Part shown: positions 27,147-36,731 of the stretch, piece by piece | Position numbering within the stretch: position 1 is the first letter of the stretch | How the letters are laid out: each line of letters starts with the position of its first letter | Assembly: GCF_913773635.1 (NCBI RefSeq) | Contig: NZ_CAJYGQ010000007.1 | Location: 186,001 to 250,000, forward strand | Direction: 5' to 3' | DNA: 64,000 nt | From: an uncultured Mucilaginibacter sp. | Lineage (GTDB): Bacteria > Bacteroidota > Bacteroidia > Sphingobacteriales > Sphingobacteriaceae | Notes under the pieces: model-generated | What the model was told of the DNA's origin: nothing | The model's input: only the letters and a program-made list of their open reading frames with translations | The model's database searches: none | Made by a program: the position numbers and the translations under genes

Positions 27147-29300
27147 ATGAAAAGAAATTTTACCCCTATTCTTTTAGCTGGGTTGGTTACGTTTTCTGCT
27201 TGTAAAAAGGATGGTTTGTTTGAAGAAACGAAGCCTGCCACACAAGAAGAAGTGCCAATTGCGGTCACACCTGAGATTCCCTATGTTGAAGGCTTTAACT
27301 TTAAAACCACAAAAGATGTTAAATTCAATTTAGCATTACGTACTAATAATGATGCCCCACTGGCCGGTGTAATTGTTAGCTTATACTTACCAACTGATGA
27401 AAAGCGTGAGGCTATATTTAAAGGCGTTACTGATAAGGCTGGCAACTTACAAGGCTCGGTAACCGTTGCGGCATCTGTTGGTTCTTTAATTATTGATCCG
27501 GCGTACATAGGTTTAATACGTGATGCGGAGGCTGTTATTTCGGCAAGTAATACCGTTACAGCTACTATTGGCGGTAAAGATGGTTACAGTGGTAACATTG
27601 TGGCCGAACAAATTTCATTCAGTCCTGCAGCAACCGATGTCAGAGCGTTGTCTTACAAAACATCAGGATACCAAACTAACGGCTTAATTGCAACCACCTT
27701 TGCTTACCCAGGCACTTATACAGCTACTACAGCAATTACCAATACGGCTACTTATCCAAAGGCACTTGGCAGGCCGGTTTACATGGAAGCAAGCGGAGAT
27801 GTGCTTGACGCCTCTTTGCTTTCATACATTAATGCTTCGTTACCCGAAAATCAACCTCTAACATCAACTCATCCGGGTTATTTAAATAGTGCAGTTACAT
27901 CAACACTTAACGTTACCGCTAAAACAGATGTGTATGTAACCTTTGTATCAGAAGGTGCTGCACAAAAAAACACTTTAGGTTATTATACCTATCCAACAGG
28001 AACAGCACCAAGCGTTGGCGCAAGTTTGCTACCGGTATTAGGTGGTATTGATAAAGTAACCTGGATTTTTCCGAATGCTTCGGCCAATGGCTCGGGCGGC
28101 GGCTTAAAGCAGGGCGATAAAGTAAAGCTGGGCAACTTTGCCGCAGGTACCACTATTGCCTTTATTATGGTGAAGGATGGCTGGAACGGTAGCGATGTAG
28201 CTGCAGGTAATACCAAATTTTACTCAAACGATACTTACAATCCTGGTGCTAAAAAGCAATCCATTTTGCTTTATGATGATGTGCACAAAAAATTCATTTC
28301 GAGTTTTGAAGACATTGACCGTACCGGAACAACCTCTGATAACGACTTTAATGACCTGGTGATTTACAGTTCATCGTCGGTTGCAGGTGCAATCTCTACA
28401 ACAGGCGTTGCCACTATTGACCGCGGCGGCGACACCGATGGTGATGGTGTGCAGGATGCGCAGGATGAATTCCCTAATGATGCTGCCCGCGCTTATACCA
28501 GCTTTTACCCTTCAAAAGGTACTACCGGTACTTTAGCTTTTGAAGATCAATGGCCAAGCAAAGGCGATTATGACATGAACGATCTTGTTGTAAGCTATCG
28601 TTACACCTACGAAGTAAGCGCAACAAATAAGGTGGTTACGCTTAAAGGTGATTACAATGTGTTGGCATCGGGCGGTACGTTTCAAAATGGCTTTGGCATA
28701 CAGTTGCCTGTTAACGCAACCGGTGTAAGCTCGGTAACAGGTCAAAAAATTACGGGTTCGTATCTAAACATGGCAGCTAACGGCGTTGAAGCGGGGCAAG
28801 CCAAAGCAGTTATCATCCCGTTTGATAATAATCACTCGCTGGTGCCTCCCGGTAAAAGTGCAAACTTTATGAATACCGTTCCGGGTACTGCCAAAGTAGT
28901 ATGTAACCCAGTAAATGTTGTGGTCAACTTTAGTGCACCGGTTGATCTTACCTCTTTAAATGTATCATCGCTGAACCACTTCATTATATGCGACCAAAAA
29001 AGAGGTGCGGAGGTGCACTTGCCTGGCTACAAACCAACAGACAAAGCAAACACAGCCTTATTTGATACTGGCGATGATGCAACTGTTCCGGTAAATGGCA
29101 AATACTATGTAACGCTGGAAAACAAGCCCTTCGCCATCATGGTAAACGGCGCCTTCAGCTACCCCGTTGAAAAAATAATGATAAGCAAAGCTTACTTAAA
29201 CTTCAACACCTGGGCAACCTCAGGAGGTAACACCCACGCCGATTGGTATAGCAATTTATCAAGCGGTTACCGTTACGCACAGGGGATTTTTACAAAATAA
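27147..29300 (+). CDS. LruC-domain lipoprotein, first of a tandem pair
   Basis: Surface or outer-membrane lipoprotein of 717 residues. The lipobox FSAC puts the acylated cysteine at residue 19. A carboxypeptidase-regulatory-like beta domain follows at about 48-140 (FNLALRTNNDAPLAGVIVSL). A DUF4114-like part (GGLKQGDKVKLGNFAAGTTI, then FEDIDRTG and NDFNDLVIYSS) leads to a calcium-binding-type repeat (DTDGDGVQDAQDEFPND, about residue 430). The LruC/DUF4842 domain occupies the C-terminal half (WPSKGDYDMNDLVVSYRYTY, FGIQLPVNATGVSSVTGQ). LruC proteins are found in Bacteroidota and Vibrio-type surface proteins, with unclear role. Adhesion or matrix binding is inferred. Confidence 0.88.
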   Translation: MKRNFTPILLAGLVTFSACKKDGLFEETKPATQEEVPIAVTPEIPYVEGFNFKTTKDVKFNLALRTNNDAPLAGVIVSLYLPTDEKREAIFKGVTDKAGNLQGSVTVAASVGSLIIDPAYIGLIRDAEAVISASNTVTATIGGKDGYSGNIVAEQISFSPAATDVRALSYKTSGYQTNGLIATTFAYPGTYTATTAITNTATYPKALGRPVYMEASGDVLDASLLSYINASLPENQPLTSTHPGYLNSAVTSTLNVTAKTDVYVTFVSEGAAQKNTLGYYTYPTGTAPSVGASLLPVLGGIDKVTWIFPNASANGSGGGLKQGDKVKLGNFAAGTTIAFIMVKDGWNGSDVAAGNTKFYSNDTYNPGAKKQSILLYDDVHKKFISSFEDIDRTGTTSDNDFNDLVIYSSSSVAGAISTTGVATIDRGGDTDGDGVQDAQDEFPNDAARAYTSFYPSKGTTGTLAFEDQWPSKGDYDMNDLVVSYRYTYEVSATNKVVTLKGDYNVLASGGTFQNGFGIQLPVNATGVSSVTGQKITGSYLNMAANGVEAGQAKAVIIPFDNNHSLVPPGKSANFMNTVPGTAKVVCNPVNVVVNFSAPVDLTSLNVSSLNHFIICDQKRGAEVHLPGYKPTDKANTALFDTGDDATVPVNGKYYVTLENKPFAIMVNGAFSYPVEKIMISKAYLNFNTWATSGGNTHADWYSNLSSGYRYAQGIFTK

Positions 29301-29401
29301 TATGAAGATAAGCAGCTTAAATGATTTACCACATTGCCTGCCGAGTCAATTAAGCGGCTTTTAACAACCAAGCATTTATTAACTAATATCAAATAAATAC
29401 A

Positions 29402-31528
29402 ATGAAATCAATTTTTACTTATGCGCTTTTAGCAGGTGTAGTAGCTCTATCAGCCTGTAAAAAAGACAACAACCCAACCGATGAAGGGCCGGTAACTCCG
29501 GCTAACAAAATTGCACCAGACGGTTTTAACTTCAGCACCACTAAAAATGTGAGCCTGAATGTTGCACTTAAAACCAACAATGATCAGCCCTTGGCAGGTA
29601 TTGTGGTAAGCGTAAACAACACCGCAGGTGTAACCGTATTTAAAGGCGTTACTAACAGTGCTGGTGTACTGCAAGGCATTGTTACCGTGCCATCATCAAC
29701 CACTAAATTGGTTATTGACCCTGCTTATTTGGGTGTTATGCGCAATGCTCAGGTTGCAATTTCATCAAGCAATACAGTTAACGCGGTATTAGGTGGTAAA
29801 GACGGCTTTGGTGGTGATGTTATTGCCGATGCCATTAACTCAACTGCTACAGGATCGGCCTCATCTAAAAACAACACTGGTTTATTAGCTACCGATTATG
29901 TTTATCCCGGCTCTTATTCTTCTTCTACGGCGTTTGTAAACACAACCACTTATCCTAGAAACTTAGGTCGTCCGGTTTACCTGGAAGGCACACCTGATGT
30001 GATCAGTGCTTCAATGCTTTCATTCATCAATGCATCATTACCTGAAGGTAGCAAGGTGCAAAACCTGCATCCTGAATATCTGGCCAGTACTGCTGTATCA
30101 ACCATTAACGTAACCAAAGCAACCGATGTATTTGTAACGTTTGTTGCAGAAGGTGCCGGTTATCAAAGCGCATTAGCTTACTATACCTATCCAACAGGTA
30201 ATCCTCCGGTATTTACTTCGGCAGGTACTTTATTGGGTGGTATTGATAAGGTTACTTACGTATTCCCTAACGCTTCGGCTTATGGCTCAGGCGGTGGTTT
30301 AAAAGCGGGCGACAAAGTGAAGCTGGGTAATTTTCCTGCAGGTACTTCTATCGCATTCGTATTAATGCAGGATGCATGGACCGGTAGCTCAGTAAGCACC
30401 GGCGGTCAGAAATTCTCTACCGATGCATCTTACAACCCTGAAAGCAATGCCTCATTAAGAAAACACACTGTTACTCTATATGACGACATAAACAAAGTGT
30501 TTATCACCGGATTTGAAGACTGTAACCGTCAATCTTCAAGCAGCAACGTAAATGGTTATGTTTCTGACGAAGACTTTAACGACCTTGTGTTTTACACCAC
30601 TACCAGCGTGGCCAGCTCAATTTCAACTGATGGTGTACCAACTGTTGACAAAGGCGGCGATAGTGATGGTGATGGCGTACAAGACACTCATGACGCTTTC
30701 CCTAACGATGCAACACGTGCTTACATCAGCTACTATCCATCACAAAATGGTTATGCCAACATTGCTTTTGAAGACAACTGGCCTAAAAAAGGTGATTATG
30801 ATTTGAACGACTTAGTGGTTAGCTACCGTTATACTTTCACCAGCAACGCCAGCAACCAGGTGGTTGATATGCAGGGTGATTACAGCGTAGCTGCATCGGG
30901 TGCATCATTCAAAAATGGTTTTGGTGTACAATTGCCGGTTGCTGCTTCAGCAGTTACTTCGGTAACCGGTCAAAAAGCTATAAGCAATTACCTTACCATG
31001 GCAAGCAACGGTGTTGAAGCCGGCCAGTCTAAAGCGGTAATTATTCCTTTTGACAACCACGAGGCTTTGATTAAAAACCCTGATGGTGCATTCTTCATCA
31101 ACGTATTAGCTAATAAAGACAAAGTGACCAGCAGCACAGCTTCGGTAAAAGTAACCTTTGCTTCTCCTGTTCCTTCTTCAACTTTGCAAGTATCAGCATT
31201 CAATCCGTTCCTAATCAGCGATATGCGTCGTGGATATGAAATTCACTTACCGGGTTTTGCGCCAACCGACAAGGCTAACAAAGCGTTATTTGGTACTGAT
31301 GATGATACCTCAGTTCCTACAAGCAATAAGTATTATGTATCAGGTGAAAACTGGCCATGGGCTATAAGCTTCGGTGGTTCGTTTAGCCATCCGTTTGAGT
31401 TGCAACCAATTAATGAGGCTTACCTGCGCTTTGGCGACTGGGCTTCATCGGGCGGTGCAAACTATACCGACTGGTACAGCAACACTGCAAGCGGTTACCG
31501 CGATGTTTCTAAAATTTATAATAAGTAA
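29402..31528 (+). CDS. LruC-domain lipoprotein, second of a tandem pair
   Basis: A 708-residue paralogue of the preceding gene with the same domain order: lipobox LSAC (Cys19), regulatory-like beta domain (LNVALKTNNDQPLAGIVVSV), DUF4114-like segment (GGLKAGDKVKLGNFPAGTSI, FITGFEDCNRQ, DEDFNDLVFYTT), Asp-rich repeat (DSDGDGVQDTHDAFPND) and LruC/DUF4842 domain (WPKKGDYDLNDLVVSYRYTF). It differs from its neighbour by small insertions, for example a Ser-rich loop before DEDFND. The two genes are 101 bases apart with no terminator between, so they are probably cotranscribed and arose by duplication. Confidence 0.88.
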   Translation: MKSIFTYALLAGVVALSACKKDNNPTDEGPVTPANKIAPDGFNFSTTKNVSLNVALKTNNDQPLAGIVVSVNNTAGVTVFKGVTNSAGVLQGIVTVPSSTTKLVIDPAYLGVMRNAQVAISSSNTVNAVLGGKDGFGGDVIADAINSTATGSASSKNNTGLLATDYVYPGSYSSSTAFVNTTTYPRNLGRPVYLEGTPDVISASMLSFINASLPEGSKVQNLHPEYLASTAVSTINVTKATDVFVTFVAEGAGYQSALAYYTYPTGNPPVFTSAGTLLGGIDKVTYVFPNASAYGSGGGLKAGDKVKLGNFPAGTSIAFVLMQDAWTGSSVSTGGQKFSTDASYNPESNASLRKHTVTLYDDINKVFITGFEDCNRQSSSSNVNGYVSDEDFNDLVFYTTTSVASSISTDGVPTVDKGGDSDGDGVQDTHDAFPNDATRAYISYYPSQNGYANIAFEDNWPKKGDYDLNDLVVSYRYTFTSNASNQVVDMQGDYSVAASGASFKNGFGVQLPVAASAVTSVTGQKAISNYLTMASNGVEAGQSKAVIIPFDNHEALIKNPDGAFFINVLANKDKVTSSTASVKVTFASPVPSSTLQVSAFNPFLISDMRRGYEIHLPGFAPTDKANKALFGTDDDTSVPTSNKYYVSGENWPWAISFGGSFSHPFELQPINEAYLRFGDWASSGGANYTDWYSNTASGYRDVSKIYNK

Positions 31529-31558
31529 TAACAGTTTTAAATAGTATTGTGTAATAAC

Positions 31559-31589
31559 GAAAGGCGGCACCGCGATGGGGCCGCCTTTC
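31559..31589. terminator. Terminator after the LruC pair
   Basis: Perfect 10-base stem GAAAGGCGGC / GCCGCCTTTC with an 11-base loop, between the convergent LruC and tryptophan dioxygenase genes. A short T-rich flank on the plus strand; could serve both directions. Confidence 0.75.
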
Positions 31590-31598
31590 TCGTTTATA

Positions 31599-32552
31599 CT
31601 ATTCCTCGTTCAATACCTTATATACCCAGGCTTTTCCCCATTCCTCAACTTGCTCGGCCGACCATACCATTGGGTAAAATATCCTTCTTTGAAAACGCGG
31701 CGGCAGGTACTTTTGCCAGTTGGTACCGCCTGTAGCGCTGATTTCCTCAGGCTCGCGGTGCAGGTAACGCACTGCTGATTTATAATGCGACAACGGCCAG
31801 TTTACGTTTACGTTCACATCAAGCTGGCGTAATTCGGCCTGTAGTGCCGGGGTGGCATTGCCTTGTTCGAGCATTTTACGGTAAAGGGCATAAAAGTTTG
31901 TGTTGATCCGCTCCTTACCCAGCTCTGTAAATCTTTTAGCGTACTTTTTCTCAAACTGTTTAAGCGTAAGCGTTTGCTTACCGGTTGATAGTTCGGTTGC
32001 ACCAAATTTCCAGTATATGTGGTTAAATTGCTCTTCGATAGATGTACCGCGCAATTCTTCACGCTTATCTTTTGCTACAAGGTTTATAAAATCAGTGGCA
32101 TAAATTTCAATCATCCGGTACTGCCCCGATTGGAAACCGCTGGCCGGTAACAATGACATCCGGAATTTGAGAAACTGCTCTTTTTCCATGCCATCTACCA
32201 TAATCTCAAAAGAGTTGGTCAGCGCCTCAAAATAACGGTTAATACGTTTTAAGCGGGCAGTAAAAAACTCTACGGTAAGGTTTTCGTGATTGGCTATCTG
32301 CTCACACTCATTTAACGCCAGTTTGAAATATAATTCGGTTATCTGGTGATAGATGATAAATATTTCCTCATCCGGAAAAGGCGTTTTGGGCTTTTGCAGG
32401 CTGAGCAACGTATCAAGGTTAATGTAATCCCAATACGTTAAAAAATCGGCATATAGCAAACCATCAAGATAGGAGTTCATATCCTGTCCCATGGCCTCAT
32501 ACTTTTGTTGTAGCTGCGCTAATCGCTCCTGTATTTCGGGGGTGAGTTGCAT
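31599..32552 (-). CDS. Tryptophan 2,3-dioxygenase
   Basis: Haem enzyme that opens the indole ring of L-tryptophan to N-formylkynurenine, first step of the kynurenine route, in the cytoplasm. The 317-residue protein has the family blocks FIIYHQITELYFKLALNE (substrate pocket His and Arg region), FRMSLLPASGFQSGQYRMIE, and LSHYKSAVRYL, whose His256 is the likely proximal haem ligand. The flexible substrate loop ATGGTNWQKYLPPRFQRR follows. No other kynurenine pathway gene lies beside it. It is downstream of the S9 peptidase gene, separated by a strong terminator hairpin, so transcription is probably independent. Confidence 0.93.
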   Translation of the reverse strand: MQLTPEIQERLAQLQQKYEAMGQDMNSYLDGLLYADFLTYWDYINLDTLLSLQKPKTPFPDEEIFIIYHQITELYFKLALNECEQIANHENLTVEFFTARLKRINRYFEALTNSFEIMVDGMEKEQFLKFRMSLLPASGFQSGQYRMIEIYATDFINLVAKDKREELRGTSIEEQFNHIYWKFGATELSTGKQTLTLKQFEKKYAKRFTELGKERINTNFYALYRKMLEQGNATPALQAELRQLDVNVNVNWPLSHYKSAVRYLHREPEEISATGGTNWQKYLPPRFQRRIFYPMVWSAEQVEEWGKAWVYKVLNEE

Positions 32553-32577
32553 TAAACAAAGTTAAAACTAATGAGCA

Positions 32578-32610
32578 AAAATAACCCCGCTTGGTAGGCG
32601 GGGTTATTTT
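32578..32610 (-). terminator. Terminator of the S9 peptidase gene
   Basis: Perfect 13-base stem AAAATAACCCCGC / GCGGGGTTATTTT with a 7-base loop, directly after the peptidase stop codon on the minus strand. Confidence 0.88.
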
Positions 32611-32611
32611 G

Positions 32612-35068
32612 TTATCTTTTTAAAGTCTCTTCAAATAATTTATATATACGTTTATACTCATCCGTCCAGCTGCTTGGCTGTACAAACCCGTGGTCTTCTA
32701 CGGGGTATGAGGCCAGTTCCCAGTTCTCTTTATGAAGTTCTATTAGTTTTTGCGTTAAACGTATAATATCCTGGTAGTTTACGTTAACGTCAACCATACC
32801 ATGCGCCATTAATAAACGGCCTTTCAAGCCATTGGCAAAATAAATGGGTGAGCTTGCACGGTAAGCTTTTTCGTCATTAAATGGCTCGTTTAAAATGTTA
32901 GCGGTATAGCCATGGTTGTAATGTGCCCAATCAGTTACTGAGCGCAAACCCGCCCCGGCAGCAAATACATCGGGTTGGGTAAACATGGCCATTAGCGTTA
33001 TAAAGCCACCGTATGAGCCACCGTACAGTCCTACGTTCTTAGGATTAACGCCATACTTTTCAACCAGGAACTTTACACCGTCAACCTGGTCGTCAAGGTC
33101 TTTGCCACCCATGTGGCGGTATATGCCTGTACGCCAATCGCGCCCGTAGCCGGCGCTGCCGGTGTAGTCTATATCAATAACCGTGTAGCCATTATCGGCA
33201 AGCAGGTTATGAAACATATATTCATGATAGTACTGGCTCCACCAGTAATGTATATTTTGCAGGTAACCGGCGCCATGCACAAATACCACGGCAGGCTTTG
33301 ACTGATGCGGCGTTTTAGGTGCATATACGCGGGCATAAACATCTTTACCGTAACGATTTTTAAACGTGACCATTTCAGGATCGCGCCATGGGTATGATTT
33401 AAATTCAGTACTGGTTGAGTTTGTAATTTGTACTGCCTTAGCACCCGGTTTATTAGGTTGTAAATAAAGCTCCCAAGGTTTATTTGAATAGGAGTAACGA
33501 ATGGCCAACCACTTTTCATCGGGTGATAATTCTACCTCATTGCCGCCCTTCATACTGGTAAGCTTAACCAAACTGCCACCATTAACAGGTACCCGGTAGT
33601 AATGGCTTATGCCGGGGTGTTCCACATTACCTGTAAAATAAAACCACTTTTTATCGTTAGATAAATGCAGGTCTGATACTTCCCACTTACCGCTTGTTAA
33701 CTGTTTTTTTGTACCTGTAACAACATCAACCACGTAAATGTGCGAGTAACCGCTGGCCTCGCTTTGGAAATAAAATTGTGTATTGTTAAGCCATCCTGTG
33801 TTGCCGCTTACAAAACCGCCACCGCTTATTCCGGGGCCGCCAATCCAGGCTTCATCACGCTGACGATCAAGTGGAGAAAGTTTGCCTGTGGCTGGGTCAA
33901 GCTTCATAATCCAGCGGTCTTTATTGTCCTGCGCAGTTACAATAGCAACGGCATATTGCCCATTAGGGCTCCAGTTGGGGCCTTGTATAACTACATTGCG
34001 GTCTTCATTGCGTTTGGTGCGGTCTTCCAGTTGTTTAGGGTAATCCATCACATAGTCAGGCATATCTTTTATACCTGGAATTTCTTTGGTTGATATTGCG
34101 TATACGGTATCGCGCTGCGTATCAAACACAAAAGATTGCGATGTTGACATAGGTGCACCCACCTTGGTACGGTTGGGAATATCTTCGGTGTAGCCCGATG
34201 CTGTTACATAACTGGGTACAATGGTTGTTTTGGCACCATCGGCCGCCTTAATTAGTCGGTAAGTAATATAACGGCCATCAGGGCTTTGCTGTACAAAGCT
34301 TAGTGATTGCTCACCAATTGGTATGGTCTTTAATGCCTTTCCTTGTAAAGCTTTACGCTCTGCTGTATTATACTTGTCATCTTTGGCTTTTTCTCGTATT
34401 ACTTCAAAAAGTTCGGTTTGCTGGTTGCGCAACCATGCTTCTTGCTGGTTACCACCCGTTGCTGCACCCTGGCGAGGGTTAAACCCTGAAGCTACCCCAC
34501 CTCCCTGACGGCCACCACCGCCTCTTTGACCAAAGCTCGCTGCGGCTACCGGCGTTGCACCGGCCATAGTGCGAATAAAGTTGGTTAACTGGCGTAACTC
34601 GCCACTATTTAAGTTAAGCGAAAACAGGTTATCACCCCGCATAAAAAGCACTTTGCTTTCATCAGTACTAAACGTTGGATTGCTTTCCCTATCGGTAGTT
34701 AGGGCAAGCGATGTAACTTTGCCTGTTTTTAAATCGCTTAAAAAAATGTCACCGCCTTGTTCAAATAGTTTCCGGGTATGGTTTTTATTCCATGTGCCAC
34801 CGTTGGTAAGGGCTTTGCGTTCTGCCAGGTCAACCTTTTGAGGTTTCGTGTTTCCGGTAGTAATGGCGTACAGGCTCGTATGATCAGCAGCCTCAGGATT
34901 CCAGTTAAAGTATATTTTCTTGCTGTCGTCGCTCCATCTAATGGCATCGGGCGAGGTGCCCATCCATTTGGAATCGCTCATTATTTTTTCAATGGTGAGT
35001 TTTTCTAGCTTTTGAGCATAAGCCCCCGTTGCAGCCGAAATGAGTAAGAGTGTAAAAATTTTTTTCAT
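32612..35068 (-). CDS. S9 family prolyl oligopeptidase-type peptidase (DPP IV-like)
   Basis: Exported serine peptidase of 818 residues with a Sec signal (LLLISAATGAYAQ). An N-terminal beta-propeller (about 25-570) precedes the alpha/beta-hydrolase domain. The catalytic triad is visible: Ser685 in GLYGGSYGGF, Asp760 in HGMVDVNVNY and His793 in PVEDHGFVQP. A Gly/Gln-rich insertion (about 180-207; FGQRGGGGRQGGG) sits in the propeller. It likely cleaves proline-containing peptides in the periplasm or at the surface. A 10-base inverted repeat lies 12 bases before the start codon, in the probable leader. Confidence 0.93.
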   Translation of the reverse strand: MKKIFTLLLISAATGAYAQKLEKLTIEKIMSDSKWMGTSPDAIRWSDDSKKIYFNWNPEAADHTSLYAITTGNTKPQKVDLAERKALTNGGTWNKNHTRKLFEQGGDIFLSDLKTGKVTSLALTTDRESNPTFSTDESKVLFMRGDNLFSLNLNSGELRQLTNFIRTMAGATPVAAASFGQRGGGGRQGGGVASGFNPRQGAATGGNQQEAWLRNQQTELFEVIREKAKDDKYNTAERKALQGKALKTIPIGEQSLSFVQQSPDGRYITYRLIKAADGAKTTIVPSYVTASGYTEDIPNRTKVGAPMSTSQSFVFDTQRDTVYAISTKEIPGIKDMPDYVMDYPKQLEDRTKRNEDRNVVIQGPNWSPNGQYAVAIVTAQDNKDRWIMKLDPATGKLSPLDRQRDEAWIGGPGISGGGFVSGNTGWLNNTQFYFQSEASGYSHIYVVDVVTGTKKQLTSGKWEVSDLHLSNDKKWFYFTGNVEHPGISHYYRVPVNGGSLVKLTSMKGGNEVELSPDEKWLAIRYSYSNKPWELYLQPNKPGAKAVQITNSTSTEFKSYPWRDPEMVTFKNRYGKDVYARVYAPKTPHQSKPAVVFVHGAGYLQNIHYWWSQYYHEYMFHNLLADNGYTVIDIDYTGSAGYGRDWRTGIYRHMGGKDLDDQVDGVKFLVEKYGVNPKNVGLYGGSYGGFITLMAMFTQPDVFAAGAGLRSVTDWAHYNHGYTANILNEPFNDEKAYRASSPIYFANGLKGRLLMAHGMVDVNVNYQDIIRLTQKLIELHKENWELASYPVEDHGFVQPSSWTDEYKRIYKLFEETLKR

Positions 35069-35079
35069 TCTTATGGATG

Positions 35080-35110
35080 ATATTTAGCAGTTAATAGTTA
35101 TGCTAAATAT
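35080..35110. promoter_or_regulatory. Inverted repeat in the S9 peptidase leader
   Basis: ATATTTAGCA / TGCTAAATAT, perfect 10-base arms around 11 bases, ending 12 bases before the peptidase ATG (minus strand). Could be an operator or an mRNA hairpin masking the start. Confidence 0.4.
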
Positions 35111-35241
35111 AAGTGCTGCAAGAGTAAAAGATAGTTTCTAATACTATTTTTACAAAGGCAGCTATCCAAATGCCGGCTTAAGTTAAACAAATCAACACTT
35201 CAAGTAGGAAGCGAGTTTGAAATTGTAAACGTAACGGGAAA

Positions 35242-35898
35242 TTAGTGGAGCGTAATTTTGTAATCGCTCATCTTCATTTTAATTTTACCAGTCTTGGTAT
35301 CCATGCCGCGCATTTTCTTACGGTCAATTTTGGTATCCTTACCCATAAAGTTAAACGGTATTTTGAGCTTCTCGATAGCAAAGGCAGCTTCCACATAATC
35401 GGGCAGTATATCCCTGGCTGCATCATACTGCATTATCAAAGAGTACGATCCGTCTTTGCGGGTGTTAACTTCCGATTCCATAATACGTGCTGCTTTAGTG
35501 TCCATGTAGAGGGTAACCAATACCAAATCAGATTTTGCATCAGTAGGAATAACGTTTAGTATTTTCAACGCTTTACCATTACGTTTTTCGGTACCACGGT
35601 CTACCGTAATAAACGGATACTTGAAAATTTCTGATAAAGAGAAATCCAACCCACGTTTAGGTAGCATCACAAAATCCTTTGATGTAAATTGCATGCGCTT
35701 TCCTTTAGCATAACTCACCTGTGCTTTTTTGGTAGGCATTTGTATAAACGGAACATCTAAATTAAGGGTTACGGTAGCGGTAAACTTAGCAACCGAATCC
35801 ATACGTTGCTTAATGCGTAACAAATCGGCATCAACCTTTTGGGCATATACCAATGTGGTGGTTAGTAATGTAAAAGCTAATAAAAGCAACCTCTTCAT
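35242..35898 (-). CDS. LolA-like periplasmic protein of the ABC-2 operon
   Basis: Exported protein of 218 residues with a clear Sec signal (LLLLAFTLLTTTLVYAQ). The rest is beta-rich, with features like those of LolA-type half-barrels: DLLRIKQRMDSVAKFTATV, MQFTSKDFVMLPKRGLDFS, LVTLYMDTKAARIMESEV. I assign LolA-like fold by appearance only; no specific family is certain. Its start overlaps the permease stop by one base (TAATG), so it is the last gene of a coupled four-gene operon with an ABC-2 exporter and a membrane protein of unknown function. It may receive or carry a lipid or lipoprotein handled by the exporter. Confidence 0.55.
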   Translation of the reverse strand: MKRLLLLAFTLLTTTLVYAQKVDADLLRIKQRMDSVAKFTATVTLNLDVPFIQMPTKKAQVSYAKGKRMQFTSKDFVMLPKRGLDFSLSEIFKYPFITVDRGTEKRNGKALKILNVIPTDAKSDLVLVTLYMDTKAARIMESEVNTRKDGSYSLIMQYDAARDILPDYVEAAFAIEKLKIPFNFMGKDTKIDRKKMRGMDTKTGKIKMKMSDYKITLH

Positions 35899-36731
35899 TA
35901 TCCAATATCCTTTTTTCGAAATGCAAAAATTCCCAATGCGGCAAAGCCAAAGCAGTATAACAGCAGCATAAAGTTATTTAAGCCAATTTGTTGCCAGTCA
36001 ATTTTATAGTTAAACAGCTGCTGCCAGGTATCAATTAGCTTTGGGAAGAAAAAACTGTTAAGCCCAGCGGGTAAAAAATCAGCTTTTAATAGCAAATTGG
36101 TAATTATTAAAAACAGTGCCGATGCAATCCAGGTTTTGGCAGCTTCTTTTACAAAAATGGCAATGGTAATGCTGGCCGTGCTGTAGAATATCATGGCTAT
36201 ACTGCCCGATGCAAATGCCCAGCATATGCGATTAAATGCTTCCTTTGCTTCAAAAAAGTTGAGTGTACCAATGTACACTACCAGGTCACCGCTGCCGAAA
36301 ACCGCATAGGCAAGCGCAAAGCTGCTCAGCATCATAAACCCAATTACCATTAAGGTAAATATGGCAGCGGTTATATATTTTGCCAGTATAAATTTCCATT
36401 TGTTTACAGCTTGCAGCATTACGGTTTGCAGGGTGCCATCCTTGTGCTCATCAGTTAGTAAGCCCGAGGTAACAATCATCAGTATGAGCGGCACGTTAAA
36501 CCACAATGAATTAAGTACGATATACAAAATCAGATTCCCGTTAAGCAAGGAGCCTTCAAAGTAAAAGTTTTGCCGCAGGGTGTTTAACAACAAATCTAAT
36601 ATGGTGCTGCCCTGGTAGTAGGCGGTGATGAATATAAGCAGTTCAATAACGGCAATAGCCACCAATGCATAGTAGGTTTTACTTTGCTTTACTATTTTAA
36701 TAAACTCGGCATATAACAACTGTTTTATCAT
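35898..36731 (-). CDS. ABC-2 type transporter permease
   Basis: Integral membrane protein of 277 residues with six predicted helices in the ABC-2 arrangement: helix 1 at about 20-40 (KTYYALVAIAVIELLIFITA), a long periplasmic loop, then paired helices (LNSLWFNVPLILMIVTSGLL, AKYITAAIFTLMVIGFMM) and a final helix near 250-270. The cytoplasmic segment DEHKDGTLQTVMLQAVNKWKF is typical of this permease type. It overlaps the ATPase gene by four bases and the LolA-like gene by one base. It likely forms a dimer with two copies of the adjacent ATPase. Confidence 0.85.
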   Translation of the reverse strand: MIKQLLYAEFIKIVKQSKTYYALVAIAVIELLIFITAYYQGSTILDLLLNTLRQNFYFEGSLLNGNLILYIVLNSLWFNVPLILMIVTSGLLTDEHKDGTLQTVMLQAVNKWKFILAKYITAAIFTLMVIGFMMLSSFALAYAVFGSGDLVVYIGTLNFFEAKEAFNRICWAFASGSIAMIFYSTASITIAIFVKEAAKTWIASALFLIITNLLLKADFLPAGLNSFFFPKLIDTWQQLFNYKIDWQQIGLNNFMLLLYCFGFAALGIFAFRKKDIG

